NCBI GenBank assembly: GCA_022072405.1
Contig: JAJVHX010000011.1
Coordinates: 124,001 to 188,000 of the forward strand
Direction: 5' to 3'
DNA from: Phycisphaerae bacterium
Lineage (GTDB): Bacteria; Planctomycetota; Phycisphaerae; UBA1845; CAIVHJ01
Length of the DNA stretch: 64,000 nt
Below the pieces are notes generated by a model. The model saw nothing but the letters and a program-made list of their open reading frames with translations, searched no databases and had not been told where the DNA came from. The translations under genes were made by a program, and so were the position numbers. Below are positions 8,334 through 17,462 of this stretch, piece by piece (within the stretch, counting starts at the first letter, position 1; the number at the start of each line of letters is the position of its first letter).

Positions 8334-9487
8334 GCCGATATTTCCCGGATGGATAGGCCTGAGGTCCGCCGCTGCAACTGCTCGATAAACCACTGGCCAT
8401 CGATAAACTGCTCCGGTGTGGCGAACCAACCGGCAGGGCGCTGGCCGCGAGCCAATGCTTCCGCAACGATCGTCGTGCCCCAGCAGGTGGTTTTTTCCAT
8501 GGCGGTGAAGGGTAGTTGTTCATCCATCGCTTCCTGCAGCATGATCGTGGTTCTGACACCAGCAGGACTACGACCTTGTACAGAGAGCAGCACCTTGTCA
8601 CGATCTGTCGATCGATCAAACTGTAACGTCGGTGCAGCAGCGAGCCGGCGGGCTAATTCCTCATCGGTATTGCCGCTACCCTGCAGAAAACCGAGTTGCA
8701 CAAGAGCTCGAAATTTTTCGAGATGGCCCGGGTAGCGCAATGTTTTATAGGTACAGTCGATAACGCCGCAGCTGGCCAGGTATTCAAAAATACGCGGCGA
8801 GTTATTGCTGGTATAAAATGCTTCATGCAGATCGTCGAACTTTTCCAATCCAGTCAGCGCGGGTTCGTAGCGCAACTGGCCATCTTTCAGCAGGGGACAC
8901 GCCCCCATATATTCGCTGATCAGCCCTTCGGGACTGAACACCAGCTTGTATTGCAGCGGATTATCTGCGGGAGGGGGTGGACTTTTCGGCAGGCCGCCGC
9001 AATAGGCTTGCACCTGTACCGCATCATATCGATCGTGCAGATATTTCAGAAAAATATTGGCGATGCCCGGTGCCAGCCCGCACTCCGGAACCTGAATCTG
9101 ATGATGTGTTTCGGCGAGTTGTTTCTGCTGTTCGACCGTGTGTGGGTTGCCCCCCATGTCGCACATCGGCAATCCCGCCGCCATGGCCAGTTCAGCCGCC
9201 GCCAGATTGTACTTCCACGGCAAGGCGCTGAGTACCACATCGAATCCGCGAATGGCCTGCACCCATTGCTGACGTTCGGTCGCGTTATCGAGGTCTAACG
9301 GCTGCAGGCGGAATTCGGCGGGGTTTTCGGGTAGTATTTTTTTCAATAAGTGCTGGGTGGCTTGGATGGCTGTCGGATCGCGAAATCGAACATCGCCGGC
9401 GAGAATCTCAGTGGTTGCTCCGTAGCGGAGTAAATCATATACAGCGGCCAATCCCTGGCGTCCCACACCCAGCACAACATAACGCAT
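8330..9487 (-). CDS. saccharopine dehydrogenase-family oxidoreductase
   Basis: 385 residues. The N-terminus MRYVVLGVGRQGLAAVYDLL is a Rossmann NAD(P)-binding motif (GxGxxG). VVLSALPWKYN, CDMGGNPHTV and PECGLAPGIANI follow the order of saccharopine dehydrogenase and lysine-6-dehydrogenase-like proteins, and YCGGLPKSP and TLRYPGH are further matches. It may act on an amino-acid adduct, but the substrate cannot be read from sequence. Upstream of, and overlapping by four bases, lnt. GGGAG about ten bases before the ATG. The link with lnt is only positional. Confidence 0.85.
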   Translation of the reverse strand: MRYVVLGVGRQGLAAVYDLLRYGATTEILAGDVRFRDPTAIQATQHLLKKILPENPAEFRLQPLDLDNATERQQWVQAIRGFDVVLSALPWKYNLAAAELAMAAGLPMCDMGGNPHTVEQQKQLAETHHQIQVPECGLAPGIANIFLKYLHDRYDAVQVQAYCGGLPKSPPPPADNPLQYKLVFSPEGLISEYMGACPLLKDGQLRYEPALTGLEKFDDLHEAFYTSNNSPRIFEYLASCGVIDCTYKTLRYPGHLEKFRALVQLGFLQGSGNTDEELARRLAAAPTLQFDRSTDRDKVLLSVQGRSPAGVRTTIMLQEAMDEQLPFTAMEKTTCWGTTIVAEALARGQRPAGWFATPEQFIDGQWFIEQLQRRTSGLSIREISA

Positions 9488-9570
9488 TGGCGATTTACTC
9501 CCGATTGATTCCTGTCCATCAGGATCGATTGTTTTCAGTGATAAAGGGCATCATACTGCTGGGGGTAGGC

Positions 9571-9606
9571 AAAAAAAAGTCCCGCCGGGCCAGTGCTCGA
9601 CGGGAC
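9571..9606 (-). terminator. rho-independent terminator of the DUF3352-like gene
   Basis: On the minus strand a GC-rich hairpin (GTCCCG paired with CGGGAC, plus partial inner pairing) is followed by eight T (A-run 9571-9578 on the plus strand). It lies 38 bases past the stop at 9644. Confidence 0.85.
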
Positions 9607-9643
9607 GCAGGAGTTTAGTTTCAGATAATCGCTTCCGGGCGGA

Positions 9644-11548
9644 CTATTTGGCGCCTGGTTCCACTTCGTTGCCGTAAATGGCGATACCCTTGGGCGTCGT
9701 GCTGATGGTCACAATCGTGCTGGACATGTAAGGCCGCAACGCGTCCAGATCCACAACATCCATCATGGGGTCTTCGATCATAGCATCGATCATTGATTTG
9801 GTCATGTCGAAATCAAAAGAGGGCGCCTCGACGTTGGCATTATCATTGGCTGCTGCGGCTGCTTCATCCGCCTTCTTTTTGGCCTTGATCGCCTTGACCG
9901 CCTCCAGTGACTTCATCTTGTCCAGGTAAATCACCGCCCAGGCTTCCGTCGGAGCATGGCGGGCGGTCTGCTTGAACTGGGCGTCATTGGCCAGTGAAGT
10001 TCCCGCGCTCGCGCCACCCGATCGGATCAAGCCTTCCACGCCGGGCGTATTGCCCAACGCCAGACGGTTTTCCGTCAGGGCCAGCGAGACTCCTACCGGG
10101 ATCATCGAAAAATCATAAATCGATTGACCCATCAATTCTCGCTTCTGGAAGTAAGGCCCGATGAACGTGAAAATCTTACCCACGGTATCACGACTGGAAT
10201 GACCTACGGACAACAGGAAAGAAATGTTGTCCCGTTCGTAGGGTGGGGACATGGCTAAATAGCCCATGAAGGGAGCAGCGAAAGACTTGAACACGGATTC
10301 CATATCGATGATCTCGCCTTCCGGAGTAGTCATTTTCAGGTTGGCTTTCATCATTTCCGCATCTTCCGGATTAATCTCCTTCATGATGCTGTAAACTTCA
10401 TCCAGGATGGTTTCCAGCCGCATGTTGAACCAGCCGCAAGCCAGGGCGCTGTCCGGTATGGTCGCTTCCGGGGCCACCGGCTTGGAGATCACGTTGTCGG
10501 TCACCATTTTGACGATCCCGCGACGGTCACCAGTGATAGGCAGGAAACCGCGCATTTCCGAAGAAACTCCCGGCTTGGGTGCCAGTGAAAAAGTAACCAC
10601 CAGCGCCCGCAGGCTGTCAAAACCCAGGGCTTTCATTTCCTTCTTGTCATCATCGCTGACCGCAGCCATCGTCATGATCTGAGGCAGGTTGACAAACAGA
10701 CTGGCTTCACCCACCGGTGCACAAAGACGGGCCAGGGCCTGATAATCCTCATTGCTCGCCAGGCTGTCTTCCTGATCACCCAGTACCCGCCGCAGGGCTT
10801 CCTTAACAGCGGCTGCATCCGAACCGATGATCGTCGTGGTGGAGTTGGTGGCATAGCTGATGCTTTCCGGCAGTGGTATATCGGAGAGGGCCTGCACCAC
10901 CATCTCCTGAGGAGTTGTGGGCATGCCCGTCCCGGAATCCGACTCAAACTCCGGCATATCATCGGTGGCGTTATCGTTACTTCCTTCTGTGGCGGGAGCG
11001 GGTGGTTCGACCAGTTCCAGTGTGGTAATTTGAATGCCCTTGAATTCCTCAGTTTCCTTCTTTCCGCCACGTTCGACCGCCGTAGCAGTCACCTTGTCCA
11101 GGAGTTCCTGAATTTTCGGCTGATTTTCACCCCATTCGCCCACCAGCGCCAGATGCGGTGTGGGTTCGCTGCCGGGTTCCGTTGCCGCCGTCGCCGTGAC
11201 AATGAACGCACAGCCGCCCTGCGGTTCAACCTTCAGCTGGTCCACATTTTCCAGACCCAGCTTCTTCGCATAATCATTCAATGCCTTATCCAGATTCTTG
11301 AACACCTTTTCATAGCCGCTCTTGGTTTTTTCATCGGTCATCAGACGATAGGTGGGCAGTTGTTTGGTTTTCTCCCAGAATACCTTGAAGGCGGGAATTT
11401 CCACGAACACCAGGGTATCCTTCGGGGCCCACTGGGCAGGTTCGGTGGCGGCGGAGACTTGACTCGGTTGCGCGAAGAGCATCAGGCCTGCCGGCAGGAG
11501 CAGCAGGAATTTACGCAGGTTTTTGGTCAGGGCCATCACACGGATCAT
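9644..11548 (-). CDS. secreted DUF3352-like protein
   Basis: 634 residues with an N-terminal signal peptide (hydrophobic FLLLLPAGLMLFAQPSQVSA, cleavage near residue 33). The mature part starts with WAPKDTLVFVEIPAF, then long alternating segments like other planctomycetal proteins annotated DUF3352. It has low-complexity linkers such as EGSNDNATDDMPEFESD. No catalytic motif is seen. The gene at 27281 encodes a protein of the same general architecture. AAAGGAACC eight bases before the ATG supports the start. It lies 22 bases downstream of the serine protease gene 11571-12599 in the same direction and shares its terminator, so the two probably form an operon. Confidence 0.8.
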   Translation of the reverse strand: MIRVMALTKNLRKFLLLLPAGLMLFAQPSQVSAATEPAQWAPKDTLVFVEIPAFKVFWEKTKQLPTYRLMTDEKTKSGYEKVFKNLDKALNDYAKKLGLENVDQLKVEPQGGCAFIVTATAATEPGSEPTPHLALVGEWGENQPKIQELLDKVTATAVERGGKKETEEFKGIQITTLELVEPPAPATEGSNDNATDDMPEFESDSGTGMPTTPQEMVVQALSDIPLPESISYATNSTTTIIGSDAAAVKEALRRVLGDQEDSLASNEDYQALARLCAPVGEASLFVNLPQIMTMAAVSDDDKKEMKALGFDSLRALVVTFSLAPKPGVSSEMRGFLPITGDRRGIVKMVTDNVISKPVAPEATIPDSALACGWFNMRLETILDEVYSIMKEINPEDAEMMKANLKMTTPEGEIIDMESVFKSFAAPFMGYLAMSPPYERDNISFLLSVGHSSRDTVGKIFTFIGPYFQKRELMGQSIYDFSMIPVGVSLALTENRLALGNTPGVEGLIRSGGASAGTSLANDAQFKQTARHAPTEAWAVIYLDKMKSLEAVKAIKAKKKADEAAAAANDNANVEAPSFDFDMTKSMIDAMIEDPMMDVVDLDALRPYMSSTIVTISTTPKGIAIYGNEVEPGAK

Positions 11549-11570
11549 AATCAGGTTCCTTTCTGCAAAG

Positions 11571-12599
11571 TTATTTCTTGGCTGGTTGCTTGGTATCGCC
11601 GGTCGGCTGCGGCGTCGGTTGCGGATTCAGAAAATCAGGAGCTTCGGGATTCTTGCGGGCGCCGGGATCGAGGTACTGATAGCCGCTTTCCGGATTGTCC
11701 AGATTATACGTATAGGCTTCGCGGTTTTTCAAAAAGTCGATGACATAGCGAATCGGAATAGCGTAATTCAGCCCTTCCATGAAAAGATAACCGGCATTGG
11801 TCACGCCGATCACCTCACCACGGGAGTTAAACAGCGGTCCGCCGGAATTACCCGGGTTGATCTGCGTCGTGGTCTGAATGTAGAGCAGCCCGTCATCTTC
11901 CCGGCGATTTTTCTTGCTGACAATCCCCTGCGATACACTGCGTTCCAGTCCGAGCGGGTTACCGATGGCGAAAACCGTCTCCCCCTCTGCGATACTGTCC
12001 GCAGCACTCAGGCAAACCGCCGTCAGCTTCATTCCCTCAGGCGGATCGAACTTCAGCAGGGCGACATCGAGGAAAGCATTGGTGGCGACGATGCGCACCT
12101 CTTCGATTTTATGGTTGCGGTAGGAGCTGCCTTCCTTGCGGAAGATGTTCAGGGTGATCCGGGTTTCACCTTCGATGACGTGAAAATTGGTGATCACGTA
12201 GCCTTCGGTGTTGATGATAAAACCGCTGCCCAGACCCGAGGGTGTTTTAACCATCACCACCGCTTCTTCAATGGTGGGGGCGAGGTCGCTGATCGGAGCC
12301 GGCTGAAAGTTGCCGACACAATAAAGATGGTCGGTGACCTTGGCGGCGCTGCCGTCATTCTGTTGAACCTCACCTTTATCGATCGACTGAATCTGGTCGC
12401 GTGGCACGGTCAGTATTTCAAAGCCCAGATCGATAATGACCTTATCGCCGGTATCTTTGAGAATCTGACCTTCGATCCGCATGCCGTTGTTCAGAATGAT
12501 GATCTCCGCGTGAACCGGCAGAGCGGTGATCACCGTAAGGAACAAAGTCATGAGCAGATATCGACAGGGAATTGGCGAGCAGTATCGAGCTGAGGGCAT
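11571..12599 (-). CDS. secreted trypsin-like serine protease (S1C type)
   Basis: 343 residues. A signal peptide (YLLMTLFLTVITALPVHA) is followed by a roughly 60-residue SH3-like segment, EIIILNNGMRIEGQIL and ILTVPRDQIQSID, that I read as a small beta-barrel. Then comes a chymotrypsin-fold domain with all three catalytic residues: His in ITNFHVIEG, Asp in FLDVALLKF, Ser in INPGNSGGPLF. There is no PDZ domain; the end is Pro-rich (PQPTPQPTGD). The start at 12599 has AAGGA eight bases upstream. Probably a periplasmic protease. Co-directional with and just upstream of the DUF3352-like gene. Confidence 0.88.
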   Translation of the reverse strand: MPSARYCSPIPCRYLLMTLFLTVITALPVHAEIIILNNGMRIEGQILKDTGDKVIIDLGFEILTVPRDQIQSIDKGEVQQNDGSAAKVTDHLYCVGNFQPAPISDLAPTIEEAVVMVKTPSGLGSGFIINTEGYVITNFHVIEGETRITLNIFRKEGSSYRNHKIEEVRIVATNAFLDVALLKFDPPEGMKLTAVCLSAADSIAEGETVFAIGNPLGLERSVSQGIVSKKNRREDDGLLYIQTTTQINPGNSGGPLFNSRGEVIGVTNAGYLFMEGLNYAIPIRYVIDFLKNREAYTYNLDNPESGYQYLDPGARKNPEAPDFLNPQPTPQPTGDTKQPAKK

Positions 12600-12648
12600 G
12601 ACGTACATCCTTGAACAGAGGTTGACGTAAAGGGCCACAGAATAGCCG

Positions 12649-12654
12649 ATTATA
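12649..12654 (-). promoter_or_regulatory. candidate -10 box for the protease operon
   Basis: The minus strand reads TATAAT, about 50 bases upstream of the ATG at 12599. No convincing -35 hexamer is seen at 16-18 bases, so only the -10 is claimed. Confidence 0.4.
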
Positions 12655-12912
12655 GTTTCCGCCACAAGGCCAAACATACCATCACCAGACCCGTCATAAA
12701 CCGCTGGTGCATTTATGGAACGATGTAAGCCGGTTACACCCCATAATTCAATTAATTTATCTTTAACTTCGTGGGTTGATGCCCAGCCAGAGGTATTTAC
12801 AATGCACAGGTGGGCGTGATTCGGTTGTGACTGGCAGGGTTATCCCGCTCAATTTTAACTGCTCTAAATACTGTGCGAATTTCACCAGCTCTCCAAACCG
12901 GGAGGATAAATA
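12655..12912. other. divergent intergenic region, no gene
   Basis: About 310 bases lie between the divergent starts at 12599 and 12913. Apart from the -10 candidate and the ribosome-binding site GGGAGGATAAATA before 12913, I see no gene, repeat or RNA. Both promoters must lie here. Confidence 0.6.
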
Positions 12913-15261
12913 GTGTATCAGAATACGACGCCGTATCGTTTTCTTCGGTTGATGATTCCGCTGATCTTGTTACTGGCCGCACCTTTGACGGCCCAAGCCC
13001 AGCTCAACGAGCAGCAGAAGGATGACCTGGCCAACTATTTTGGCTTTTCTGAATCCGAGTTGTTCAAAATCGACGAAGATATTTTTGACCTGCAAGCCGG
13101 TGATATTAACGCAGATGGACTCACCGATCTCGTCGTGGTTAACAATCGCAAAAGTAATATTGAACTCCTGCTGCAGCGTAACCAGGCAGCGGGTCAATCA
13201 GCCCACTCCAGCAGCGATGACGTGAATGAACTGGAAAACGACTGGCGTTTCGAAAAGGTCTCCCTGCCCGTGAATTACCGGGTGGCCGCGATCATGCTGA
13301 CTGACCTGACCGGCGATAAGAAGCTGGATATCGTATTCTACACTGAAAGCAAGGAACTGGTTCTGCTCAAGAACAAAGGTGACGGCACCTTCGGTGAGCC
13401 GGTCGCGCAACGGGTGCGCGATGGGTTGTGGCGGCGTGGTGTGATAGGAATTGGCGATCTGAATGGCGACCAGCGTGATGATGTTGCTCTGCTGGGCGAA
13501 AAGAATATCGTGTTGCTCTATCAACTGCCCGAGGGCGGTTTATCGCGGCCGGAATATTATGCCCACGCCGCCACCCAGCCTTATGCTCTGCAGGTGGCGG
13601 ATATCAACGGTGATCAGCGGGCCGACCTGATCATCCTCTCCAGCAGCGATCTGCTGGTCCAGTTGCAGACGGAGAAAGGCCAGTTGGGACCTCTGCAGCG
13701 CGTTACCACGCCGTCGATTCGTTATCCCAAGCTCAAGAATTTTCTCGGCCGCAAAAGTGCCGACCTGTTGGCAACGGAAAATGTCTCCGGACGGTTGCGC
13801 CGCTGGCAGTTCGCCGTCACCAATGAAGGCGGTGGAGCGGAGCAGTGGCCGATCTGGTATTTCGCCTATCCCGCCGGTGAAGGTAACACCACTCGGCCGC
13901 TGGCCATTGGCGATGTCGATGGCGACGGATTGGACGATCTGGTTGCCAGCGATGTTCCCGCTGCCCAGTTGCTGCTCTTTCGTCAGGTCGCGGATGTCGG
14001 TTTGCAGGAGCCGGCCAAATCGGGCGGGCAAGTCAAAATGCGCGACCTGCGCCTCTGGGATCTGAATAACGACCGGAAGTTCGAAGTGTTGTCGGTCAGT
14101 GCTCAGGCCAAGTCAATTGGGGTCAGCTGGTGGGAAGGATCGCGGCTGACATTCCCGCAGGCGCTCAAGGTCGAAGGCGAGCCGATGGTCGTCGATCTGG
14201 GAGCGGGTGCCCAACAGGGCCAGAATCTGCTGGCGTATATCACGCGCATCGATAAGGACTTTTTCCTGATGACCCAGTCCATCAGCGGGCGACTGGATAA
14301 GAACGAGCTGGTTATCGACTACGCCGGAGAAGCTCAGAAAGCTGCCATCGAAAAGTTCACGACTGAACCTGCGGCGATTCGGCTGGTCGATGCCAACCAG
14401 GATGGTCGGCTGGATGTGCTGGTTTTTGCGCCCTATGAAACACTGGTCACTTTTCTGCAGACGGACTCGGGTCAGTTTGAGCGGCTCAGTGGCGGGGCCT
14501 CGCAGGATGGCCTGGTGAAGGACGCCGCTATCGAAGGCCTTTCCCTGGTGGATGTAACCCAGGATGGCAAACCTGAAATTCTGCTGGCGCAGAAAACCTT
14601 TGCCCGGGCTTTGCGCATCAACGAAAATCGGCAATGGGAAGTCGTGGAACAATATAATCCTCCGACCTCTGCTTCAGAGATTACCGGTGTATCAGCTTAT
14701 TTTTCCGAAGGGGGCAAGAGGCCACAGATCGCCCTGTACGACAACCGCAATCAGGAGTTGCATTGGCTGACGGTACAGAGCGATGATAATTACGCGGTGG
14801 AAAAATCGCTTCCGGTCGGCAAGTTTGAATTGAAGCAACTGGCCACGACCCGGCTGTCCGGTAATGAGCAGCAATCGCTTTTTGTCACGGACACTGAAAA
14901 ATTCGCCCTGATCTATCCCAACCAGCCGGCCTTGCGGGTGCTAGAGAAAGCCGCCTTCGAGAGCAAAACCAAGGATGCCAGTTTCCGCGATCTGGCGGTT
15001 GGTGATCTGAACCATGACGGTCGGACGGATATCGCGGTGGCCGAAGCCAAGGAATCACGCGTCGAAATTCTGACTTTCGGCCCGCAGGAGGAATTGCTGC
15101 TCGCCACCCGGTTCAAGGTGTTTGCACAAAAACAATTCCGGGGTATGGACAGTGAAAGCGCTGAACCGCGTGAAATCCTGATCGCCGATCTCAATGGTGA
15201 CAGCCACGACGACTTGGCGATTATCGTGCATGATCGAATCATCGTTTATACGGCGCAATAA
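12913..15261 (+). CDS. secreted FG-GAP/VCBS repeat protein
   Basis: 782 residues with a signal peptide (MIPLILLLAAPLTAQA) and about ten repeats of a calcium-binding type, for example DINADGLTDLV, DLNGDQRDDVA, DINGDQRADLI, DVDGDGLDDLV, DANQDGRLDVL and DLNHDGRTDIA. Such repeats form blades of integrin-like beta-propellers; here they fill the whole protein, perhaps one or two propellers. No enzyme domain is seen. It starts with GTG, chosen because GGGAGG lies seven bases upstream and the next residues lead into the signal peptide. Likely exported and involved in binding, but the ligand is unknown. Confidence 0.88.
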   Translation: MYQNTTPYRFLRLMIPLILLLAAPLTAQAQLNEQQKDDLANYFGFSESELFKIDEDIFDLQAGDINADGLTDLVVVNNRKSNIELLLQRNQAAGQSAHSSSDDVNELENDWRFEKVSLPVNYRVAAIMLTDLTGDKKLDIVFYTESKELVLLKNKGDGTFGEPVAQRVRDGLWRRGVIGIGDLNGDQRDDVALLGEKNIVLLYQLPEGGLSRPEYYAHAATQPYALQVADINGDQRADLIILSSSDLLVQLQTEKGQLGPLQRVTTPSIRYPKLKNFLGRKSADLLATENVSGRLRRWQFAVTNEGGGAEQWPIWYFAYPAGEGNTTRPLAIGDVDGDGLDDLVASDVPAAQLLLFRQVADVGLQEPAKSGGQVKMRDLRLWDLNNDRKFEVLSVSAQAKSIGVSWWEGSRLTFPQALKVEGEPMVVDLGAGAQQGQNLLAYITRIDKDFFLMTQSISGRLDKNELVIDYAGEAQKAAIEKFTTEPAAIRLVDANQDGRLDVLVFAPYETLVTFLQTDSGQFERLSGGASQDGLVKDAAIEGLSLVDVTQDGKPEILLAQKTFARALRINENRQWEVVEQYNPPTSASEITGVSAYFSEGGKRPQIALYDNRNQELHWLTVQSDDNYAVEKSLPVGKFELKQLATTRLSGNEQQSLFVTDTEKFALIYPNQPALRVLEKAAFESKTKDASFRDLAVGDLNHDGRTDIAVAEAKESRVEILTFGPQEELLLATRFKVFAQKQFRGMDSESAEPREILIADLNGDSHDDLAIIVHDRIIVYTAQ

Positions 15262-15482
15262 TCCAGCTAGAGTACGGGAGCGATTTGATCTGATACAGCT
15301 CGGTCTGCGGTGTGCCATGGCATGAGGAGTGGTAGCAGTTATTCATTACAGTTGAAACTGCGCAGGACACTCGGCAGTACATTACCTGCCTTTGTGGCAG
15401 TATAAGTCCGTCAATACCAATACTGGTAATGTTGGTCGATGAGTTTAATTCGTTAACGATTTATGAATCGCGGGCCTGTACA

Positions 15483-15556
15483 CGTTCCCGACAGGAGTTG
15501 AACCTGTAACCTTTGGCTTCGGAGGCCAACGCTCTATCCAATTGAGCTACGGGAAC
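15483..15556 (-). tRNA. tRNA-Arg (anticodon CCG)
   Basis: The minus strand folds as a cloverleaf: acceptor GTTCCCG/CGGGAAC, D arm GCTC/GAGC, anticodon stem TTGGC/GCCAA with loop CTCCGAA (anticodon CCG, reads CGG), T arm ACAGG/CCTGT with loop TTCAACT. The discriminator base is G and CCA is not encoded. A TATAAT lies 11 bases upstream. Confidence 0.95.
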
Positions 15557-15567
15557 TTCGTCAGTTC

Positions 15568-15573
15568 ATTATA
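15568..15573 (-). promoter_or_regulatory. candidate -10 box of tRNA-Arg
   Basis: The minus strand reads TATAAT, ending 11 bases before the first base of the tRNA. The -35 region is not consensus. Confidence 0.5.
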
Positions 15574-16100
15574 TCGCATTCTCAATGCTGTCGCAGCGCC
15601 CACCGAACAGTTGTACTTATCTGGCCCGGTTGTGAAATTTTCAGCCGCCACGAACGGTCGGCTCACCAACTACTGATGTGCTCAGCAGATTGCATCACGA
15701 GTGGTGTGGGATTGCGTTTTTCGATGAGCGCGGAATTGATGACAATTCGCATGCCGAAACGTATTCATTTCGCCCTATTGGCTTCGTAGCGGAATCTGCA
15801 GATTTCATACTGATATTCAATTTGAAGCCAAGAAAACATATTCCCAGCAGGGCATTACTGGCCATAACACAATGATCAGCAAGTAGATATAAATAATTAA
15901 CGACAATCGTAAGAAGCCGGTCTGGTCTACCGCGATTGGCAGTATTGGGAACTGGATCAAGTTTGACGGAGTCATGGGCCGATAACTTGAGTGCTGGCCA
16001 TTATCGGTCCTTAGCACTGAAAAGGCCGATACCTGCGGTCACAAGGTTCTGGCCCAGCAGCCTGGTCGAAAAATTGTCACGCGGCTTGAGGACAAGGCTC
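15574..16100. other. non-coding stretch before the ParA fusion gene
   Basis: About 530 bases with only short open frames of AT-richer composition (for example 15678-15875) that have no ribosome-binding site and no recognisable protein. I see no RNA fold or repeat. It probably contains the promoter of the ParA-fusion operon. Confidence 0.55.
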
Positions 16101-17462
16101 ATGAGAACCATTGCAATTGTGAATCAGAAGGGTGGATGCGGCAAGACGACCGTGTCGATCAATCTTGCTGCCTGTCTGGCCCAGGAGAATCGGCGCGTCC
16201 TGCTGGTGGACATGGACCCTCAAGGTCACTGTGCACTCGGATTGGCAGTTCCTGACGAGCAGATCGAGTTCAGTGTGGCCGATGTGCTGTTGCAGGATCA
16301 TCCGAACGGACCGGTCGAAATCGATCAGGCCATCTGGCAGATCGCCAACCATTTCGATCTGTTGCCGGCGTCGATCGGGCTGGTTCGGCTGGAGACTGTT
16401 CTCGCCAATGCTGAAAATCGTGATCTCTATCTCCGCCATGCGTTGCGCAGTGTTGAGGCGCAATATGATTTCTGCATTATCGATTGTCCTCCGCATGTCG
16501 GTCTGTTGACCTATAACGCATTGCAGGCTTCTCAGGAAGCAATCATTCCAGTGGAGACCGGCTACTTTTCGCTGTATGGTCTGGAACAGCAGGTACAGAC
16601 CATCGAAGATCTGAACCACCGCACCAATCGCGATGTCGAAATTCGCGTGCTGGCCAATTCTTATGATGTCCGCACCAAACTGGCCAGGGAAATTCTGAAT
16701 GAAATGCGCCGGTTGCATGAAAAATACATGCTGCGTTCCTATATCAATTTCAATACCAAGTTGAAGGAGGGGGCCAGCATCGGCCAACCCATCACCGAGT
16801 ATGACCCTGCCAGCATGGGTTGCCGTGATTTTGTGCGTCTGGCCCGCGAACTGATCGAGATGGAAAAACGGCCCGTAGTCCACGAGGACCTGCTCCGCAG
16901 GGCGGAGTTGTTGGCGGCCCGTGCGGAAGTACTGTTGGCGTCGCGGCCGGTACTGGTTCCCGCCGGCAAGAACGGCAAAAATGGTATGCGGGATAATGGT
17001 AATGGCTCTGGCAACGGCCATGCAACCCGTGAAACCTCGATGGAAGGGTCACGATCCGAGCCCCGTAGCGGTACCAAGACAGTCGCTCCTCCCGCTCCAG
17101 CCAAGCCGGTCATGAGTCCGCCGCGCAGTACTGAAAAAGCACCGCTCAGTCATGACCTGATCGAAAAGAAAATCAATGAAATATATGGCGTAAAATCGGT
17201 ACCGGGCGGTGTGGAGTTGCACACCAACATGCCCGGAGCCCAGGAAGTGCTGGTGGCAGGGGATTTCAACAACTGGTGTCCCAAGGATACCCCGATGACA
17301 AAACAAAGCGGGAACGGTCATTTCATGACCCGGCTGAATCTGACCAAGGGGCGTTACAGTTACCGCCTGGTGGTGGACGGCCGCTGGACCCGCGATCCAT
17401 ACAATCCCCGCATTGAACGCAATGAATTTGGTGAAATAAACTCCGTCGTTGAGATTTCCTGA
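16101..17462 (+). CDS. ParA/Soj-type ATPase fused to a C-terminal AMPK-beta-like glycogen-binding domain
   Basis: 453 residues. Residues 1-260 are a complete ParA-family ATPase: deviant Walker A KGGCGKTT at 10-17, LLVDMDPQG at 34-42, IIDCPPHVG near 130. A Gly/Asn/Pro/Ser-rich linker (about 285-340) follows. Residues about 370-453 match the glycogen-binding E-set domain of AMPK beta/CBM48: VAGDFNNW, YRLVVDGRWTRDP and EINSVVEI. The carbohydrate-contacting Trp, Trp and Asn (W100, W133, N150 of AMPK beta1) are conserved, and Lys126 is Arg. The start at 16101 is where ParA similarity begins. Overlaps the next gene by one base. Possibly positions or senses glycogen-like polymers; the role is inference. 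Confidence 0.9.
   Translation: MRTIAIVNQKGGCGKTTVSINLAACLAQENRRVLLVDMDPQGHCALGLAVPDEQIEFSVADVLLQDHPNGPVEIDQAIWQIANHFDLLPASIGLVRLETVLANAENRDLYLRHALRSVEAQYDFCIIDCPPHVGLLTYNALQASQEAIIPVETGYFSLYGLEQQVQTIEDLNHRTNRDVEIRVLANSYDVRTKLAREILNEMRRLHEKYMLRSYINFNTKLKEGASIGQPITEYDPASMGCRDFVRLARELIEMEKRPVVHEDLLRRAELLAARAEVLLASRPVLVPAGKNGKNGMRDNGNGSGNGHATRETSMEGSRSEPRSGTKTVAPPAPAKPVMSPPRSTEKAPLSHDLIEKKINEIYGVKSVPGGVELHTNMPGAQEVLVAGDFNNWCPKDTPMTKQSGNGHFMTRLNLTKGRYSYRLVVDGRWTRDPYNPRIERNEFGEINSVVEIS

Noticed and set aside
15678-15875. 65-residue open frame after tRNA-Arg
   Set aside because: No ribosome-binding site, low-complexity AT-rich start and no recognisable protein.
16077-17021. 314-residue open frame antisense to the ParA fusion
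   Set aside because: Mirror of the ATPase codons, with no start signal.
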